Part shown: piece by piece, positions 1 to 10,870 of the stretch
Layout of the letters: each line of letters starts with the position of its first letter
Numbering within the stretch: position 1 is the stretch's first letter
Assembly: GCA_027924585.1 (NCBI GenBank)
Contig: BSBM01002114.1
Span: forward strand, 31,692-95,691
Reading direction: 5' to 3'
Length of the DNA: 64,000 nt
From: Larix kaempferi
Lineage: Eukaryota; Streptophyta; Pinopsida; Pinales; Pinaceae
Made by a program: the position numbers and the translations under genes
The notes under the pieces: model-generated
Told to the model about the DNA's origin: nothing
Database searches by the model: none
The model's input: the letters and a program-made list of their open reading frames with translations, nothing else

Positions 1-32
1 GCGCTTTCGCGTCTTTCTATAATTGCGGTCAT
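1..32 (-). CDS. psbA: psbA, photosystem II D1 protein (5' end only)
   Basis: Only the first ten codons plus two bases lie in the window, on the minus strand; the rest is beyond the left edge. They read MTAIIERRES, the conserved N-terminus of D1, the photosystem II reaction-centre protein of the thylakoid membrane. The ATG is at 32-30. A consensus promoter lies just upstream. trnK-matK follows upstream in the usual land-plant order. Confidence 0.93.
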   Translation of the reverse strand, partial: MTAIIERRES

Positions 33-92
33 GGTCAGAACTTCGTTTATAAAATCATCAGAGGCTCCCAAGCATAAGGCTTGTTATTTGAC

Positions 93-122
93 AGTATAAT
101 ATGATCCATGTATCAATGTCAA
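93..122 (-). promoter_or_regulatory. psbA promoter (sigma70-type, PEP)
   Basis: On the minus strand a perfect TTGACA (122-117) is followed after 18 bp by TATACT (98-93), about 60 bp before the psbA ATG. A consensus -35 with a near-consensus -10 is the known arrangement of psbA promoters read by the bacterial-type plastid polymerase. Confidence 0.85.
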
Positions 123-572
123 CCAATATCCGGGATGGAATTTCAATATCTATCCCAACGGGATAGATACTGATCTATACTATATTGATAGAATATAGAT
201 GTATTTTAGATAGACTCTATACTTTTTTGCATATATTCCACACTCTATAGATCTATCTGTGGTTAGATACTCCATCAAATTCTTTATTTCTGGTTCCAGG
301 AATGGGAGATCCGTTGTAATGAGAACGGATAGGATTGAATCAGTGAAGAGAAAATTTTTTTGTTCGCTACAACGAAGTGCAAAGCGATTCTGGAACCGAA
401 TTATGAATAAATTGATATGAGTGGGATATCAATTCTTCATCACCTTTCCGGAGAACCCATAGTGCAATAGTTCGTTCCCTGTGAATAGGAACGAATATGA
501 AAAGGAACTTGATTGGATCCAGAACCAGAATAAGTGGACAGAGGTACCTATCGGAATTGGATCAATTTTATC
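123..572. other. psbA-trnK spacer
   Basis: AT-rich spacer between the psbA promoter and the 3' end of trnK. I see no gene in it; the short open frame entering trnK from 497 is not coding. Confidence 0.6.
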
Positions 573-3157
573 CGGGTTGCCCGGGACTCGAACCCGGAGC
601 TCGTCGGATGGAGTGGATGATCTGCTCCTTCAGTATCAGTAAGAGCGAGAAATCTCTCCCCAAACCGTGCTTGCAATTCTCATCGCACACGGCTTTCCCC
701 ATGTAATGTATCTATTTCCTAATCATTTTAGTTCTCGGATGGAAAAATAAAAATGATTCTGAATCGAGGCAATGACTCAAAGAGCATTTCATTGGTCAAA
801 TAAGTTTTCTATTTTCAGATCCTGTATCTTTTGCCAGGAATTGGCTAGGGGATTTATCTGGGGAATATCTGAATGCCAAATTCGTTCTCTCTGTGAGCGG
901 GCCGCCGCCTTTGATGAAAAGGGCGGAGAATCGAATTCTCGTTCTTTTGAAAACGATTTTTTAAAGAGTTCTGGACCTAATTCCTTCCGAACTACACGTA
1001 TCGTACTTTTATGTTTACAGGCTAAAGTTTTAGCACATGATAATGAAAGTATATACTTAATACGATATAAACCATCTCGACCAAAGGATCCACTGTAATA
1101 ATGAAAAAGATTTCTCCAAATTCGATCGAATCGATCGAGGATATCATCATCTGTTAGACTGGTCCAAGACAATTTACTAATTGGCCGCCCTGATATGTCA
1201 CAGAATTTTTCTCTAGCCAATAATCCAATTATTGGTACAATCGGAACTATTGGATCAAATTCACCGGTAATAAGATCGGCAATAAATAACTCATCTAGCA
1301 TTTTGGTCCTGACCAAAAGAGGTTTCATCCGAATCCTCAGAAAATAGCCTAGAGAAGAAGAACAATTCTTGGATAATTGATGAGAACATACCCTATATGG
1401 TTCGGACCAAAGATGGAAATAACATTGCCGAAAAATTGGAAGATGATATCTACATTTTTTCACTAGGAGATGAGTACCCTTTATAGCTATAATAGATCTT
1501 TCTCCATATCTAAAATAGTGAATGTTAGGATCCTTCAACGACCAGATCCTTTTCAGTGAATTTCGACGAGAAAATATGATAATATGTTTGATCTTTCGAT
1601 CAAAATGAGTTCGCTCAGGGAAAGATCCATGAGACAACGATCGTAAATGAGAGGATCGTTTAAGAAGGGGAACTAAAATGGATTCGCATTCATAGACATA
1701 ATGATTCCACAGGAATAGGAAAAATCTCGTATTCACTCTTGGGGCGACAATAATCGATCTTTGTAAATTCTCTGGACTATTTCGATATTCATAGAGAACA
1801 GATCGTAATGGGTGCAAGGAGGGAGCATCTCGGATCCAGCGACGAAAGGTTCGAACCAAAATTTCTGGATGAATAGAATAGGGTATTCGTGTATCTGATA
1901 TATAATTTGAATGCGGGAATTTATCTTCCAAGAAGGGAAATATTGAATGGATCGACCGGAAACTCTTCCATTCATTTATCCCTTCCACAGAATATTTTGA
2001 CCGTATAGAGAACGGAACTTCCAGGACCAATGTAAGTCCTTCTAGTACCGATTCATAATAGGAACTCTTGTTGCGTTCAACTAATGGATTTGGATCACAA
2101 TTCACGAATAAAACAATTGAATGATTCTGTTGACGTATTTGACCAATCAAACGTTTTACAGTTAGGAAACTGAATTGATCATTGGAACTTACATGTTCCA
2201 TCGGTTCGGAGGAACTCGATCCATCCAAATAATGATCATGATAAATTGCGTAAAGATCTTCCTGAAAAAAGAGTGGATATAAAAAGCATTGTTGCCAAGA
2301 GCTATCTTCCTTTCCGTTTCTATGGAACTCATCCATTTTCAAACCTCAGCTATGGCTCTCGTTCATGAGAATAACCTCTTAATTTCTGAGATAATACATG
2401 GTGCGATCTAGTCGGGACAAGATAGGAAAAAAGAGATATATCCGTATATCCAGATTCTATCTTCTATTCAGCAGATTTACTACCCAAGGATCTCATTCGT
2501 CAGGAGGAAGAATGAAAATCTTTTATTCTGGCAACCGATCGCTCTCCTGACTCATGGAATAAATCAACCTGGTCAGTACACTATTTATCTTACACATCTG
2601 TACTCGAGTACTTAGGACTCATTGTGAGTGTATAAATCCCTGATCTACTCAGGAAAAACCTCCCGATATCGGGTACTAAAATGCTCTTAACTTCTGATCA
2701 GTAAAGGGAATTCCTCGCTCGTTAAATTGGAACGAGGAACAGAAGCTCGTTCCTCTGGGTCTACTTATGATTCAAGTCATATAGCTTTCTCCATTTACTC
2801 ATTTGACTTAACCGCGAATTGATTCGATCCTATTCACAATTATCACATTTGATCCGAAAGGATGAGCATATTATACATCCATCTAGGTATATAATAGACA
2901 TTTCCCACCCATTTGATTCCTTAAATCAGATCCGGTCCTGATCGAATACAATCAGGTATCCTAAAAATAATATCAGGTATCATAAAGATCATATGTTGGA
3001 ACGACATGCTGTTTTTTCCATTCATTATACTTCGAGGATCAGTCGTAGTCTTCCGAACTTTACCGATGGTATCGACGAGTTTTCTACTTCATTCAAATGT
3101 GTAAAAGACCTTAGTCGCACTTAAAAGCCGAGTACTCTACCATTGAGTTAGCAACCC
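573..3157 (-). tRNA. trnK-UUU: trnK-UUU, split by a group II intron containing matK
   Basis: The 5' exon is 3157-3121 (37 nt, starting GGGTTGC and ending with anticodon TTT and AA). The 3' exon is 609-573, ending GCAACCC plus discriminator G. The intron opens with GTGCGAC and has a domain V-like helix (AGCCGTGTG ... GCACGGTT) at about 660-700. matK occupies the intron, as in nearly all land plants. It decodes lysine AAA/AAG. Confidence 0.93.
789..2336 (-). CDS. matK: matK, group II intron maturase K
   Basis: A 515-residue maturase encoded inside the trnK intron; it is thought to help splice several plastid group IIA introns. The start [12 protein letters not shown] (ATG at 2336) gives the usual pine-family length; an in-frame ATG two codons upstream is an alternative. 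The C-terminal domain X block includes [20 protein letters not shown] and FHYYSG, and the protein ends KIENLFDQ. The frame is uninterrupted. The N-terminal sequence strongly resembles Pinaceae MatK as I know it. Confidence 0.95.
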   Translation of the reverse strand: MDEFHRNGKEDSSWQQCFLYPLFFQEDLYAIYHDHYLDGSSSSEPMEHVSSNDQFSFLTVKRLIGQIRQQNHSIVLFVNCDPNPLVERNKSSYYESVLEGLTLVLEVPFSIRSKYSVEGINEWKSFRSIHSIFPFLEDKFPHSNYISDTRIPYSIHPEILVRTFRRWIRDAPSLHPLRSVLYEYRNSPENLQRSIIVAPRVNTRFFLFLWNHYVYECESILVPLLKRSSHLRSLSHGSFPERTHFDRKIKHIIIFSRRNSLKRIWSLKDPNIHYFRYGERSIIAIKGTHLLVKKCRYHLPIFRQCYFHLWSEPYRVCSHQLSKNCSSSLGYFLRIRMKPLLVRTKMLDELFIADLITGEFDPIVPIVPIIGLLAREKFCDISGRPISKLSWTSLTDDDILDRFDRIWRNLFHYYSGSFGRDGLYRIKYILSLSCAKTLACKHKSTIRVVRKELGPELFKKSFSKEREFDSPPFSSKAAARSQRERIWHSDIPQINPLANSWQKIQDLKIENLFDQ

Positions 3158-3931
3158 ATATTGCAAAGGATATATACGATCGAAAGTGGAATGCGAGGTT
3201 ACTCAATATGAACCGGTAAATTGAATCTTACCGATCGTTGTTTGTTAAATGACGAACGGGAGGGATCAAAAACCTATGTGGAATGACCAAATAATTAACT
3301 TGTCAGTTCATATATGGACATGTAGAATTTCGATCCACCATTCCAGAATAAAGTATTCTAGGTTTATGAATAAATGATCCGTCGACAGAATTATCATGAT
3401 TGGATAGAATCACTGATAAATGATGAACCTAAGATATCTATTTCTATTGTGATTGGACGAATTATATCGACACAATACACTATTGTCAATCCAGAATAAG
3501 AGATAAATTAATTGTTGGATTGGCACTGTATTGGGACGATATGTTAGACGCATCGAGAGAAAATACTAGGCTTATTTGTAACAGCCTCGGTAGAACGATT
3601 CAAATATTCGTCATCTTTGTATGGAATCACGTGGAAAACGAGAGTGACTTGGAGAGTATATAATAAAATAAGAATAATGTTGAGCCAAGGGAAGGGCACA
3701 AGGGAAGGGCATTTGATCCAAATATGAAATGTTGGATGTCATAATTCACATCCACGAAACCGATTAAGACGATGTTTTTAAGATCCCTCCCTGATCTCGA
3801 ATCATGATCGAGACGTGATTATGAATAGTCATTAACTCAATTGATATGATAGGAATAGGTATCGAATTGGATCCACTTTTTTTGTATAGAATACACTCAA
3901 TGTAATCAATTAATTTATATTTATTAGGTAC
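3158..3931. other. trnK-chlB spacer
   Basis: About 770 bp of AT-rich sequence upstream of trnK and downstream of chlB, both on the minus strand. It must hold the trnK promoter, but I cannot place it with confidence. rps16, found here in many angiosperms, is absent. No other gene is visible. Confidence 0.6.
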
Positions 3932-5473
3932 TTAACTTAATGCTTCTTTAGCTGCGTGCATTACCTCAACAGTAATGTTCAAGATGCCCTTTCGTCGTGC
4001 AAATTTTTCTGTATTTCTCTCTACTTCGTCCCTGACAAAACGGGGGATTTTATTCAATTCTAGTCGACTTTCAGGATTCCAAATTAGACTCATATCCGTG
4101 GATAATGATTTAGTCATTATTTCCTTCGTATCATGACCACAAAAAATCTCTAGAAGATGATCCTCCATACCCAGAGCGAATGAGTTATAAACTGGATCAG
4201 CTATTTGATTAGTACCTTCGTAACCCAGGAAGGGTCGATATCCCAAGGAAAAATTTTGGATATGAGCTGGTGCGGAAATAACTCCACAGGGAATCTCAAG
4301 ACGTTTACCGATATGACGTTCCATTTGAGTACCAAATATTGCAGAGGGTTCCACGCGAGCGATAATATCTCCTACTTCAGCATGATCATCTGTGATGATT
4401 ATCTCATCACAAAAATCTTTAATTTGCTCTTTGAACCATTCTGCATCATGTTTACAATAAGTACCTGTACAACTCACACGAATTCCCATCTCTCTAGCAA
4501 GTATCTTAGTGATTGAAGCAGCATGAGTTGCATCACCAAAAACGACTGTTTCTTTCCCCGTAAAATTCTGACAATCGATAGATCTTGAGAACCAAGCAGC
4601 TTGGGAAACGAATCGAGTTTGTCCATCTATATAGGATTCGTAATCAACCCTTTTGCTTGATAAAATAGGAGCCGCCAAGGTATCAAGATATTTCTTTATC
4701 TGTCGGATGCACGCAGCCATATCTACAGCTCCCATAGGAGTTGTAGATACATAAGGCATTCCAAATTCTTTATTCAAATACATCGCTGTCATTAAGCCCA
4801 CTTCACGATAAGGAATTAAATTGAACCGAGCTTTTGGTAAATTTTTTGGATCCTCTACAGATCCTCCTTCAGGAATTATTTGATTAATTCTGATGTCCAG
4901 ATCTTTTAATAAACGTCTCAACTCACGACAATCGTGTCGATTATGAAAGCCCAGAGTAAGAATCCCAATTATATTTACAGAAGGTGCATCTGTTACAAAT
5001 TGATCCAATGTTTCTTGTCTATGGGATTTCTCCAAATAATATCGAACCACCTGTTCCAAAGTTCTATCCGCTGCCTGAATTTCATTCACTTGATAATGAT
5101 CCACATCCGCAAAAATGACGTTGCAATCGGAGATTATGGATGCTCTATCCACAAAGTTTTTTAAATCCTCTTGCAAGATACTAGAGGTACATGTAGGTGT
5201 CAATATGATCAGATTGGGACCTTCCTCCTTATCTTTTCGAAGAATATTATCCACAACTCTTTTTTTAGATCCACGTGCTAGTACGTGACGATCTACTATA
5301 CTAGCAGTTGCAGGAGTAAAATTTCTTTCCCGTTCTAACATAGAGCGCATTACATTAAAATAATCATCTCCTAGAGGAGCATGCATAATGGCATGGACAT
5401 TTTTGAATGAACTAGCTACTCGTAGAGTTCCAATATGAGCAGGACCAGCATACATCCAATGGGCTAATTTCAT
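3932..5473 (-). CDS. chlB: chlB, light-independent protochlorophyllide reductase subunit B
   Basis: A 513-residue subunit of the dark-operative protochlorophyllide reductase, in which ChlN and ChlB form the NB protein and ChlL is the electron donor. It reduces protochlorophyllide without light in the plastid. The start [16 protein letters not shown] is canonical. Asp36, in [10 protein letters not shown], is the unusual aspartate ligand of the NB [4Fe-4S] cluster in this family; Cys95 in LTPTCTSS is conserved. Flowering plants lack this gene and conifers keep it. The frame is intact. Confidence 0.97.
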   Translation of the reverse strand: MKLAHWMYAGPAHIGTLRVASSFKNVHAIMHAPLGDDYFNVMRSMLERERNFTPATASIVDRHVLARGSKKRVVDNILRKDKEEGPNLIILTPTCTSSILQEDLKNFVDRASIISDCNVIFADVDHYQVNEIQAADRTLEQVVRYYLEKSHRQETLDQFVTDAPSVNIIGILTLGFHNRHDCRELRRLLKDLDIRINQIIPEGGSVEDPKNLPKARFNLIPYREVGLMTAMYLNKEFGMPYVSTTPMGAVDMAACIRQIKKYLDTLAAPILSSKRVDYESYIDGQTRFVSQAAWFSRSIDCQNFTGKETVVFGDATHAASITKILAREMGIRVSCTGTYCKHDAEWFKEQIKDFCDEIIITDDHAEVGDIIARVEPSAIFGTQMERHIGKRLEIPCGVISAPAHIQNFSLGYRPFLGYEGTNQIADPVYNSFALGMEDHLLEIFCGHDTKEIMTKSLSTDMSLIWNPESRLELNKIPRFVRDEVERNTEKFARRKGILNITVEVMHAAKEALS

Positions 5474-5681
5474 AAATTGAACCTTATCTCAAATTGATCT
5501 GTATTCCCATCTTGCACCACAGAGATATCCCTTTATCCCTTCCCCATTGTAATCACATTCCCTTCTGATAAGTATGGTGAAATGATGATAAAAAGTAGAA
5601 CGAAATTCCATTGGATTTACCCTTTACGAAAGAAGAAAGGGAAGAGGGAGGGAAGGGAAAACAGGAACCAATGAAATAAGT

Positions 5682-5753
5682 CTGGGACGGAAGGATTCGA
5701 ACCTCCGAATAACAGGATCAAAACCTGCTGCCTTACCGCTTGGCCACGCCCCA
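5682..5753 (-). tRNA. trnQ-UUG: trnQ-UUG
   Basis: A 72-nt cloverleaf on the minus strand with acceptor TGGGGCG, anticodon TTG in TTTTGATC, T-loop GGTTCGAATCC and a paired 3' arm ending GTCCCAG. It sits between chlB and psbK as in other conifers. Confidence 0.95.
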
Positions 5754-6107
5754 TTCCCATCCTATTTTTCTATTCATATGCTAATGAATACTTATATCAA
5801 ATTTTTTGTCAACTCATTAGGATCCAAGATTCATTAGATCAGATCCCAATTGGCCAGATAATTTTGTGGATTTTGAAACAAAATAGGTTATTAATGGAAT
5901 TGGACATAATAGGAGAAACATAAAAAGGGATAAGAATATCCATTCATTGATCAATCTCTATTAGATTGGGTAAAATATTGTATGTATGAAAGAATCATCC
6001 CTTCCAACCCCAAGTCCGGTCAAACTTGCCGAAGAGCTTCGATCAATTCCATTAATCAAAGACTTTTCTGGCTTTACCCCCCCCCTAATTTTTATTGGAG
6101 AAGAAAA
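5754..6107. other. trnQ-psbK spacer
   Basis: Divergent spacer holding the upstream region of psbK, with a C-homopolymer near 6077-6085. No gene is apparent. Confidence 0.55.
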
Positions 6108-6287
6108 ATGCCAGTTATGCTCAATATTTGTCTAGATGATGCCTTTATTCATTCAAATAATCCCTTTTTTGGAAAATTACCTGAGGCTTATGCGATTTCC
6201 GATCCAATTGTCGATGTAATGCCAATTATTCCCGTTCTTTCTTTTCTCTTAGCCTTTGTTTGGCAAGCTGCTGTAAGTTTTCGATAA
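6108..6287 (+). CDS. psbK: psbK, photosystem II subunit K
   Basis: A small single-span photosystem II subunit of the thylakoid membrane. The mature part [31 protein letters not shown] is typical; the stretch before it is the cleaved leader. Two ATGs are possible, 6108 (59 aa) and 6117 (56 aa, MLNICLDD). The GGAG at 6097-6100 is compatible with either. The S in PVLSFLL (family F) is a likely C-to-U editing site. psbI follows on the same strand. Confidence 0.92.
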   Translation: MPVMLNICLDDAFIHSNNPFFGKLPEAYAISDPIVDVMPIIPVLSFLLAFVWQAAVSFR

Positions 6288-6732
6288 AAAGTATCCTCTT
6301 TTTTCCTTTTTCAAGTTTTTGGATCGCTGTCATTGATCCAATTTTTGTATCACTCTTTATATTTTTTGTGGCAGAAGTTCTATCCTTGCTCCGCCCGACG
6401 ATACCAGATCCAGATACCTTATCTGCTCCCGGCTAAAAACTTTTTAACTCACCTTCGTCAATTCCTTCCGATCTCATCGCTCACTTTGGATTGGGCTATT
6501 TGGTCACGTATTGATACGAATTACATATTTTCATAAAGATTCGATAAATATCTGGTTGATTCAAACAAATAAGAAGGGAAGAAAGACCATTTGGAAAACA
6601 AAGGGATAAATTATCTCCTTCTTTCAAATTTATTTTCACACGTGATCCGGAAAAATAATTTCGTGATTTGTATGAATCATACTATTGCTTGGTATTCAAG
6701 TATCCATATATGGTACAAAGATTGATGATCTA
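6288..6732. other. psbK-psbI spacer
   Basis: AT-rich spacer inside the psbK-psbI transcription unit, ending where the trnS/psbI inverted repeat begins. Open frames here have no recognisable product. Confidence 0.5.
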
Positions 6733-6771
6733 TTCTGTTGTACTTATAATCAGGATCCTGGAGATTACGTA

Positions 6772-6882
6772 ATGCTTACTCTTAAGCTGTTCGTTTACGC
6801 AGTAGTGGTATTTTTCATTTCTCTTTTTATCTTTGGATTTCTATCGAACGATCCAGGACGTAATCCCGGACGTAAAGAATAG
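6772..6882 (+). CDS. psbI: psbI, photosystem II subunit I (copy A)
   Basis: A 36-residue single-span photosystem II protein, starting [12 protein letters not shown] and ending [16 protein letters not shown] lies 11 nt before the ATG. It sits downstream of psbK in the ancestral arrangement, so it is probably the main working copy. The second copy at 50542-50652 differs at two residues (YAV here, YTI there). Confidence 0.94.
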   Translation: MLTLKLFVYAVVVFFISLFIFGFLSNDPGRNPGRKE

Positions 6883-6961
6883 TGAAAAAAGTCTCTAGGT
6901 TAATTGGTCTTTTCCGTAGAAAGATTCGGAGTTTTCGTTTTCAGGATCAATAGTGACCGAA

Positions 6962-7049
6962 CGGAGAGAGAGGGATTCGAACCCTCGGTACGGATTATCC
7001 GTACTACGGATTAGCAATCCGCCGCTTTAGTCCGCTCAGCCATCTCTCC
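6962..7049 (-). tRNA. trnS-GCU: trnS-GCU (copy A)
   Basis: An 88-nt type II tRNA with acceptor GGAGAGA, anticodon GCT in ATTGCTAAT, a long variable arm and T-arm GGGTTCGAATCCC. A matching copy lies in inverted orientation at 50375-50462. Confidence 0.95.
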
Positions 7050-7269
7050 AAGATGGAAGAGTTCATGTGTAACAAAATGAATGGTGGAGTGAAGGTGTAT
7101 ACCATAACATGTATGGATTGTATCGATAATGTAATGAATAGAGCAATTATTTAGAGAAAAAGAAATCTAGCGAATCATATTGTTCATTCCGTTCAAAATA
7201 ATTTTTTCCCCCTTTTTTCTGACCTGGCTGGCCTGGCCACCGGCCAGGCCAAGAAAAGCAAAGAATCAT

Positions 7270-7398
7270 TCATGCATCATATAGTGATTCAGCTAATTTG
7301 AAAGCCAAAAGAGTTATTGAAATAGAAGCAAAAAAAGCTAGAACAAATGCAATAGCTTCATAATTAACAAAATTAACAAATTCCAAATTTGACGTCAT
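7270..7398 (-). CDS. psaM: psaM, photosystem I subunit XII (probable)
   Basis: A 42-codon frame with a purine-rich GGAGGAA ribosome-binding site upstream. The single hydrophobic span ends in LLAFKLAESLYDA, which matches the LAFRL---LY tail of PsaM, the small membrane subunit of photosystem I. The N-terminus (MTSNLEFVNFVNYEA) is longer than the roughly 30-residue norm. Its place beside trnS-GCU agrees with conifer gene order. Assignment rests on the tail motif and position. Confidence 0.72.
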   Translation of the reverse strand: MTSNLEFVNFVNYEAIAFVLAFFASISITLLAFKLAESLYDA

Positions 7399-7831
7399 TT
7401 CTTCAATTTCCTCCTTAATTTTTTTTTTAATAAATTAGTTACATTGAATGCATCCATTTTTTTCTCTCCAGTATAAAATGAAAATACCTAGATATTTCAA
7501 TATCTGAATGGGCTCTCTATTTATTTCTTTATGTATTATTATAAAAGATATCAGTTACTCAAGGCTATGTTCCTGATCGAAATTACACAGATGGGGAAGA
7601 AGAGAAAATGGAAGAAGGATTATATTTATCTTGGATTAAGAAAGAAAAGAATTGGTTTAATATCATCGCCATCTTTCAAAATAGAAGGGGTTTCCTTACA
7701 ACCATTGATCTTCTTAGGTTTGCGATAGATTATATCCGGGAACATCTTCCTATTTGTTCAAATTTTCTACAGTTTGTAATGATATTTGAAGAATTCTGTT
7801 AAAAAGAATTGAATTATTTAGAATTCATTTT
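7399..7831. other. psaM upstream spacer
   Basis: About 430 bp between psaM and the rps4 remnant. Two overlapping open frames at 7531-7802 have no family features and look like chance AT-rich frames. Confidence 0.5.
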
Positions 7832-7999
7832 CGAAATATCTACCATATGGTCATTGACCGAGGTATGTCTATGATTAACTAATTGTTTAGCTCCGGGAAT
7901 GGTGGGAGCCATACCCGATCGAGAAATAATATTATGCAAACGCATTTCAGGTAATTGCAATAGGACCTGACCCGTTGATCCCGCGGCTCTTCTAGCAAT
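7832..7999 (-). pseudogene. rps4: rps4 fragment (pseudogene)
   Basis: The minus-strand frame reads [20 protein letters not shown], then [20 protein letters not shown] and [15 protein letters not shown]. This is the central S4 RNA-binding part of ribosomal protein S4 (family [20 protein letters not shown]...). Both ends of the roughly 200-residue protein are missing and several invariant positions are changed. It is a leftover of a duplication; an intact rps4 must lie elsewhere in the plastome. Confidence 0.87.
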
Positions 8000-8223
8000 A
8001 CATTCAGAATTGTTTTTAGGCATAACATAACTTGTCTCCATTCGCTTCGTATCAGCTCAGCCCGGAGTTTCCAGTATAGCTATCCCTACCCTCCTCTCAT
8101 GTAAACCTACGAGCTACTAATATATGTTCTCAACTTGATATCTATAAATATAGATGGATCATGTGCATCCAATTTTTTGTTCATATACCGTAGTAGACTT
8201 ACTCTTTAATATATGATGGGGGG

Positions 8224-8295
8224 GCCCTTTTAACTCAGTGGTAGAGTAACGCCATGGTAAGGCGTAAGTCATCGGTTCAAGTCCGATAAAGGGCT
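8224..8295 (+). tRNA. trnT-GGU: trnT-GGU
   Basis: A 72-nt cloverleaf: acceptor GCCCTTT pairs with AAAGGGC, anticodon GGT in CATGGTAA, T-arm TCGGTTCAAGTCCGA. It decodes threonine ACC/ACU. Confidence 0.94.
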
Positions 8296-9890
8296 CATGT
8301 TTCCTACGAAGAAAAAAAAAAGGTCTGGATGTCCGTCTTACACGCACGGTTAAGAGACAATCAAGTTATTTATTATATTATAATGCAGGTGATGGGACAA
8401 ATATACAAATTTCGAGGCTCATCTATCAACGGAGATAGTGAACATTTTACAGTATTGAAAGAAGACGAATGAAACGTCTTGGTAGGCGTCAATCGATCCG
8501 TGGAACGTATCAAATCCTTCACGTATAAGTTCGTGATGAGTCCGGGCTCATTCCGATATAACATGATTTCGGACAGATCTATTGTCTAACCGAGTAAATA
8601 TCTATTTGTAACGGGGCAGAAGGCAACTTCTTTTGGGTCGCAGTCCACATTATTTTTGAGCAAGGGATTCTAGTTTTGTCCCAACAGAGTTATGATCTTA
8701 GGTGGAGAAAGAGAACGAACCAAAGGTTCGCCTTTAGCTAGAATGGATCAACTCCAGAGAATTTTCCTTTCCAGGTATTTGGAATATCCGTAGTACTTCC
8801 CACTTCTATGGTTCAAGAATAGGTTTGATTTACCATAAATAACATATTGTAGAGAATCCTAGTTGATCAAGATCTTCGCCCCGATCTTTAGCAAAGGGAT
8901 AGATACAGCCGGGATTTTCGATTGAACGGAAAAGGACTTCGTTCAACCCCAACGGAATGCGTTGCGTTTGGATGGAGCTAAAAGCCACATGTCCAATCGA
9001 TACTTTGACTGGACTAGAAACTGCTTCAAACATATGATATTTTAGAGAACTCTCGAGTTTTTCGAAGAGCTAGCGATAAAAATGAACAAAAAAAGAAATG
9101 TGATACAATATAGAAAATATCGTGACAAATTACCCGCTTTTCCCTCGGTTCCGAACTAGATTATCTTACAATGGGAATTCTAACATTGTGCAAATCCAAG
9201 CAATATAGTATGGAATACCTTATAAATCCTCTATCTATATTTGTATGTAGAATCTAGAAGTGCCTAGAAAAAAAGAAAAGAAAAAACGCCTTGTTTCTTG
9301 TATGTTACAATTAGTTCCAGTTCTACGATCCGAACTCTTTGGATTGGACAGATTAGACAGATTGGATCGGACAGATACTTCCATAGATCCCCTTCTTATG
9401 GATTCCCTTGAGAATAAAAGGAAAGGAGGAAGTCATTCATCATACTAGCTAGGAATTCCCTACACCTGATTCATCAAATTACAATGATCGATCCTAATTA
9501 CTTACTATTCGAACGAAGGCCAAGATCCAATAGGCTGGGATCAATCATTAGAACCTTGGATCTATCAGAAGTAGATTAGTAACCTCCAATAATGTAATGG
9601 ATTATTATTGCATATCATCATGTCAGTCGTTACTTAACTTATTTTCTTTCCCCTCTTTTTTTATTAATGAAAAAAAGGGTTTATAGGTGCGATCATCTGG
9701 TATCGGATCAATCTCGATCGATGAGAAATAATTATCTGCCTGTCCTGTTCCAACGTTCCCATCCATCGATCTCGATAAGGACATGAGAATAGTTTATATG
9801 ATCCGAAAGACTCTTCAAGGCCAAGTCATAGGGACTATGAGGGGATATATATATATATATAAATAAAGTAGTGTAACTTAGTGGAATGTA
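8296..9890. other. trnT-trnV spacer, unassigned
   Basis: Almost 1.6 kb without a recognised gene. In plastomes with ndh genes, ndhC-ndhK-ndhJ lie next to trnV; I see no readable remnant of them here. A minus-strand frame at 8830-9033 (67 aa, MFEAVSSPVKVSIGHVAFSS...) has non-random-looking composition but no family I recognise. A plus-strand frame at 9260-9448 reflects a short GACAGATT-like tandem. A TA microsatellite lies at about 9845-9861. Confidence 0.5.
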
Positions 9891-10507
9891 TAGGGCTATA
9901 CGGGCTCGAACCGTAGACCTTCTCGGTAGAACAGATCAAAGTTCTTATTATCAAAATGATTTGAACTGTTCCAAGAACCCAACATGCATTTTCTCGCATT
10001 GGGCTCTTTCATTAACTGATGGAAAGATCGGTTAGTCTGCCATTCTCCTCTTTCCAGGAAGATACTAATATGGCTCCGTGTGCTCCAAATTATTACCCTT
10101 CGGAAGCAATCCCAAAGTTATTCAAAAGGTTTCCTTGACGTAGGTCTGCCTTGCTCGGGCATAGATTGACTCAAATAGAGTCTCCTCTATCGCTCAAAAA
10201 GTGAAATATGACACTTCATACACCTAAAAGTTCATAGAGCGAAAAGAATCTATTTTGAGGTCCCCGTATTATACTCATTATGCCTGGCATTGAACGGAGC
10301 TGGGATTGACCATATCAATTAGATTCGTAATTCGAATCGGATCGAACTTCATCTTTGTCATGCTATTGTTCCCCAGAGAAACAAATTGATAGAGTAAGAC
10401 TATTTCACATAGAATCTATTTCGTGGATCGGACGAATCGATAAACTCTCCCGAAAACCATTGGCGCACGTGTAAACGAGGTGCTCTACCATGCTGAGCTA
10501 TAGCCCT
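9891..10507 (-). tRNA. trnV-UAC: trnV-UAC, split by a group II intron
   Basis: The 5' exon is 10507-10469 (39 nt, AGGGCTATAGCTCAG... through anticodon TAC). The 3' exon is 9925-9891 (35 nt, CGAGAAGGTCTACGGTTCGA...). The 543-bp intron starts GTGCGCC. It lies divergent to trnM, as expected next to atpE-atpB. Confidence 0.92.
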
Positions 10508-10701
10508 TCCTTGCCAGTCTTGGTGATACACTACTATACTAACCAGATGGATCACTTTCTGTCAAGGTAGATATTTCATGATCCGATACTATGATCTAAT
10601 ACGTCCCAATAAGTTCGATCTGCGCCAGAGAAACATTGTCTATACGTTTAATTCCATTTAGAATTGTTTATAGAGTCCAACTCTACCTATGAGAATAAAT
10701 G

Positions 10702-10728
10702 ACCCACTTAACTCAGTGGTTAGAGTAT

Positions 10729-10774
<46 letters not shown>
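10702..10774 (+). tRNA. trnM-CAU: trnM-CAU (elongator)
   Basis: A 73-nt tRNA with anticodon CAT in TTTCATACG and T-arm TTGGTTCAAATCCAA. The acceptor reads ACCCACT against AGTAGGT, so position 4 is a C-A mismatch; most plants have ACCTACT. A C-to-U change would restore pairing. Confidence 0.93.
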
Positions 10775-10776
<2 letters not shown>

Positions 10777-10816
10777 CTTATTAGATACCATTGAAGAGTC
10801 GATGGCATCTAATAAG
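10777..10816. terminator. Stem-loop between trnM and atpE
   Basis: The arms 10777-10791 (cttattagataccat) and 10802-10816 (atggcatctaataag) pair nearly perfectly around a 10-nt loop. It lies between convergent trnM and atpE and is suited to stabilising or defining the 3' ends of the atpB-atpE transcript. Confidence 0.6.
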
Positions 10817-10870
10817 CTTTACTCCACTTTTTTGGATCGAGACAGAACATTGAATCAATCCATTTTCAGA

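Larger units (their letters stand above)
6733..7206 (+). repeat. Inverted repeat copy A (psbI - trnS-GCU)
   Basis: This segment, starting ttctgttg just before psbI and ending past trnS-GCU, recurs in reverse orientation at 50219-50691 with only scattered differences. It contains all of psbI and trnS-GCU. Such trnS-psbI repeats are known in Pinaceae plastomes and are linked to a roughly 42-kb inversion polymorphism. Confidence 0.93.

Noticed and set aside
4205-5164. Plus-strand frames within chlB
   Set aside because: Shadow frames of the conserved minus-strand gene.
7531-7802. Overlapping plus-strand frames of 64-65 codons
   Set aside because: AT/lysine-rich chance frames with no ribosome-binding site or family motif.
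9260-9448. 62-codon frame MPRKKEKKKRL...
   Set aside because: Composition is driven by an A-rich run and a short GACAGATTGGA-like tandem; no support as a gene.
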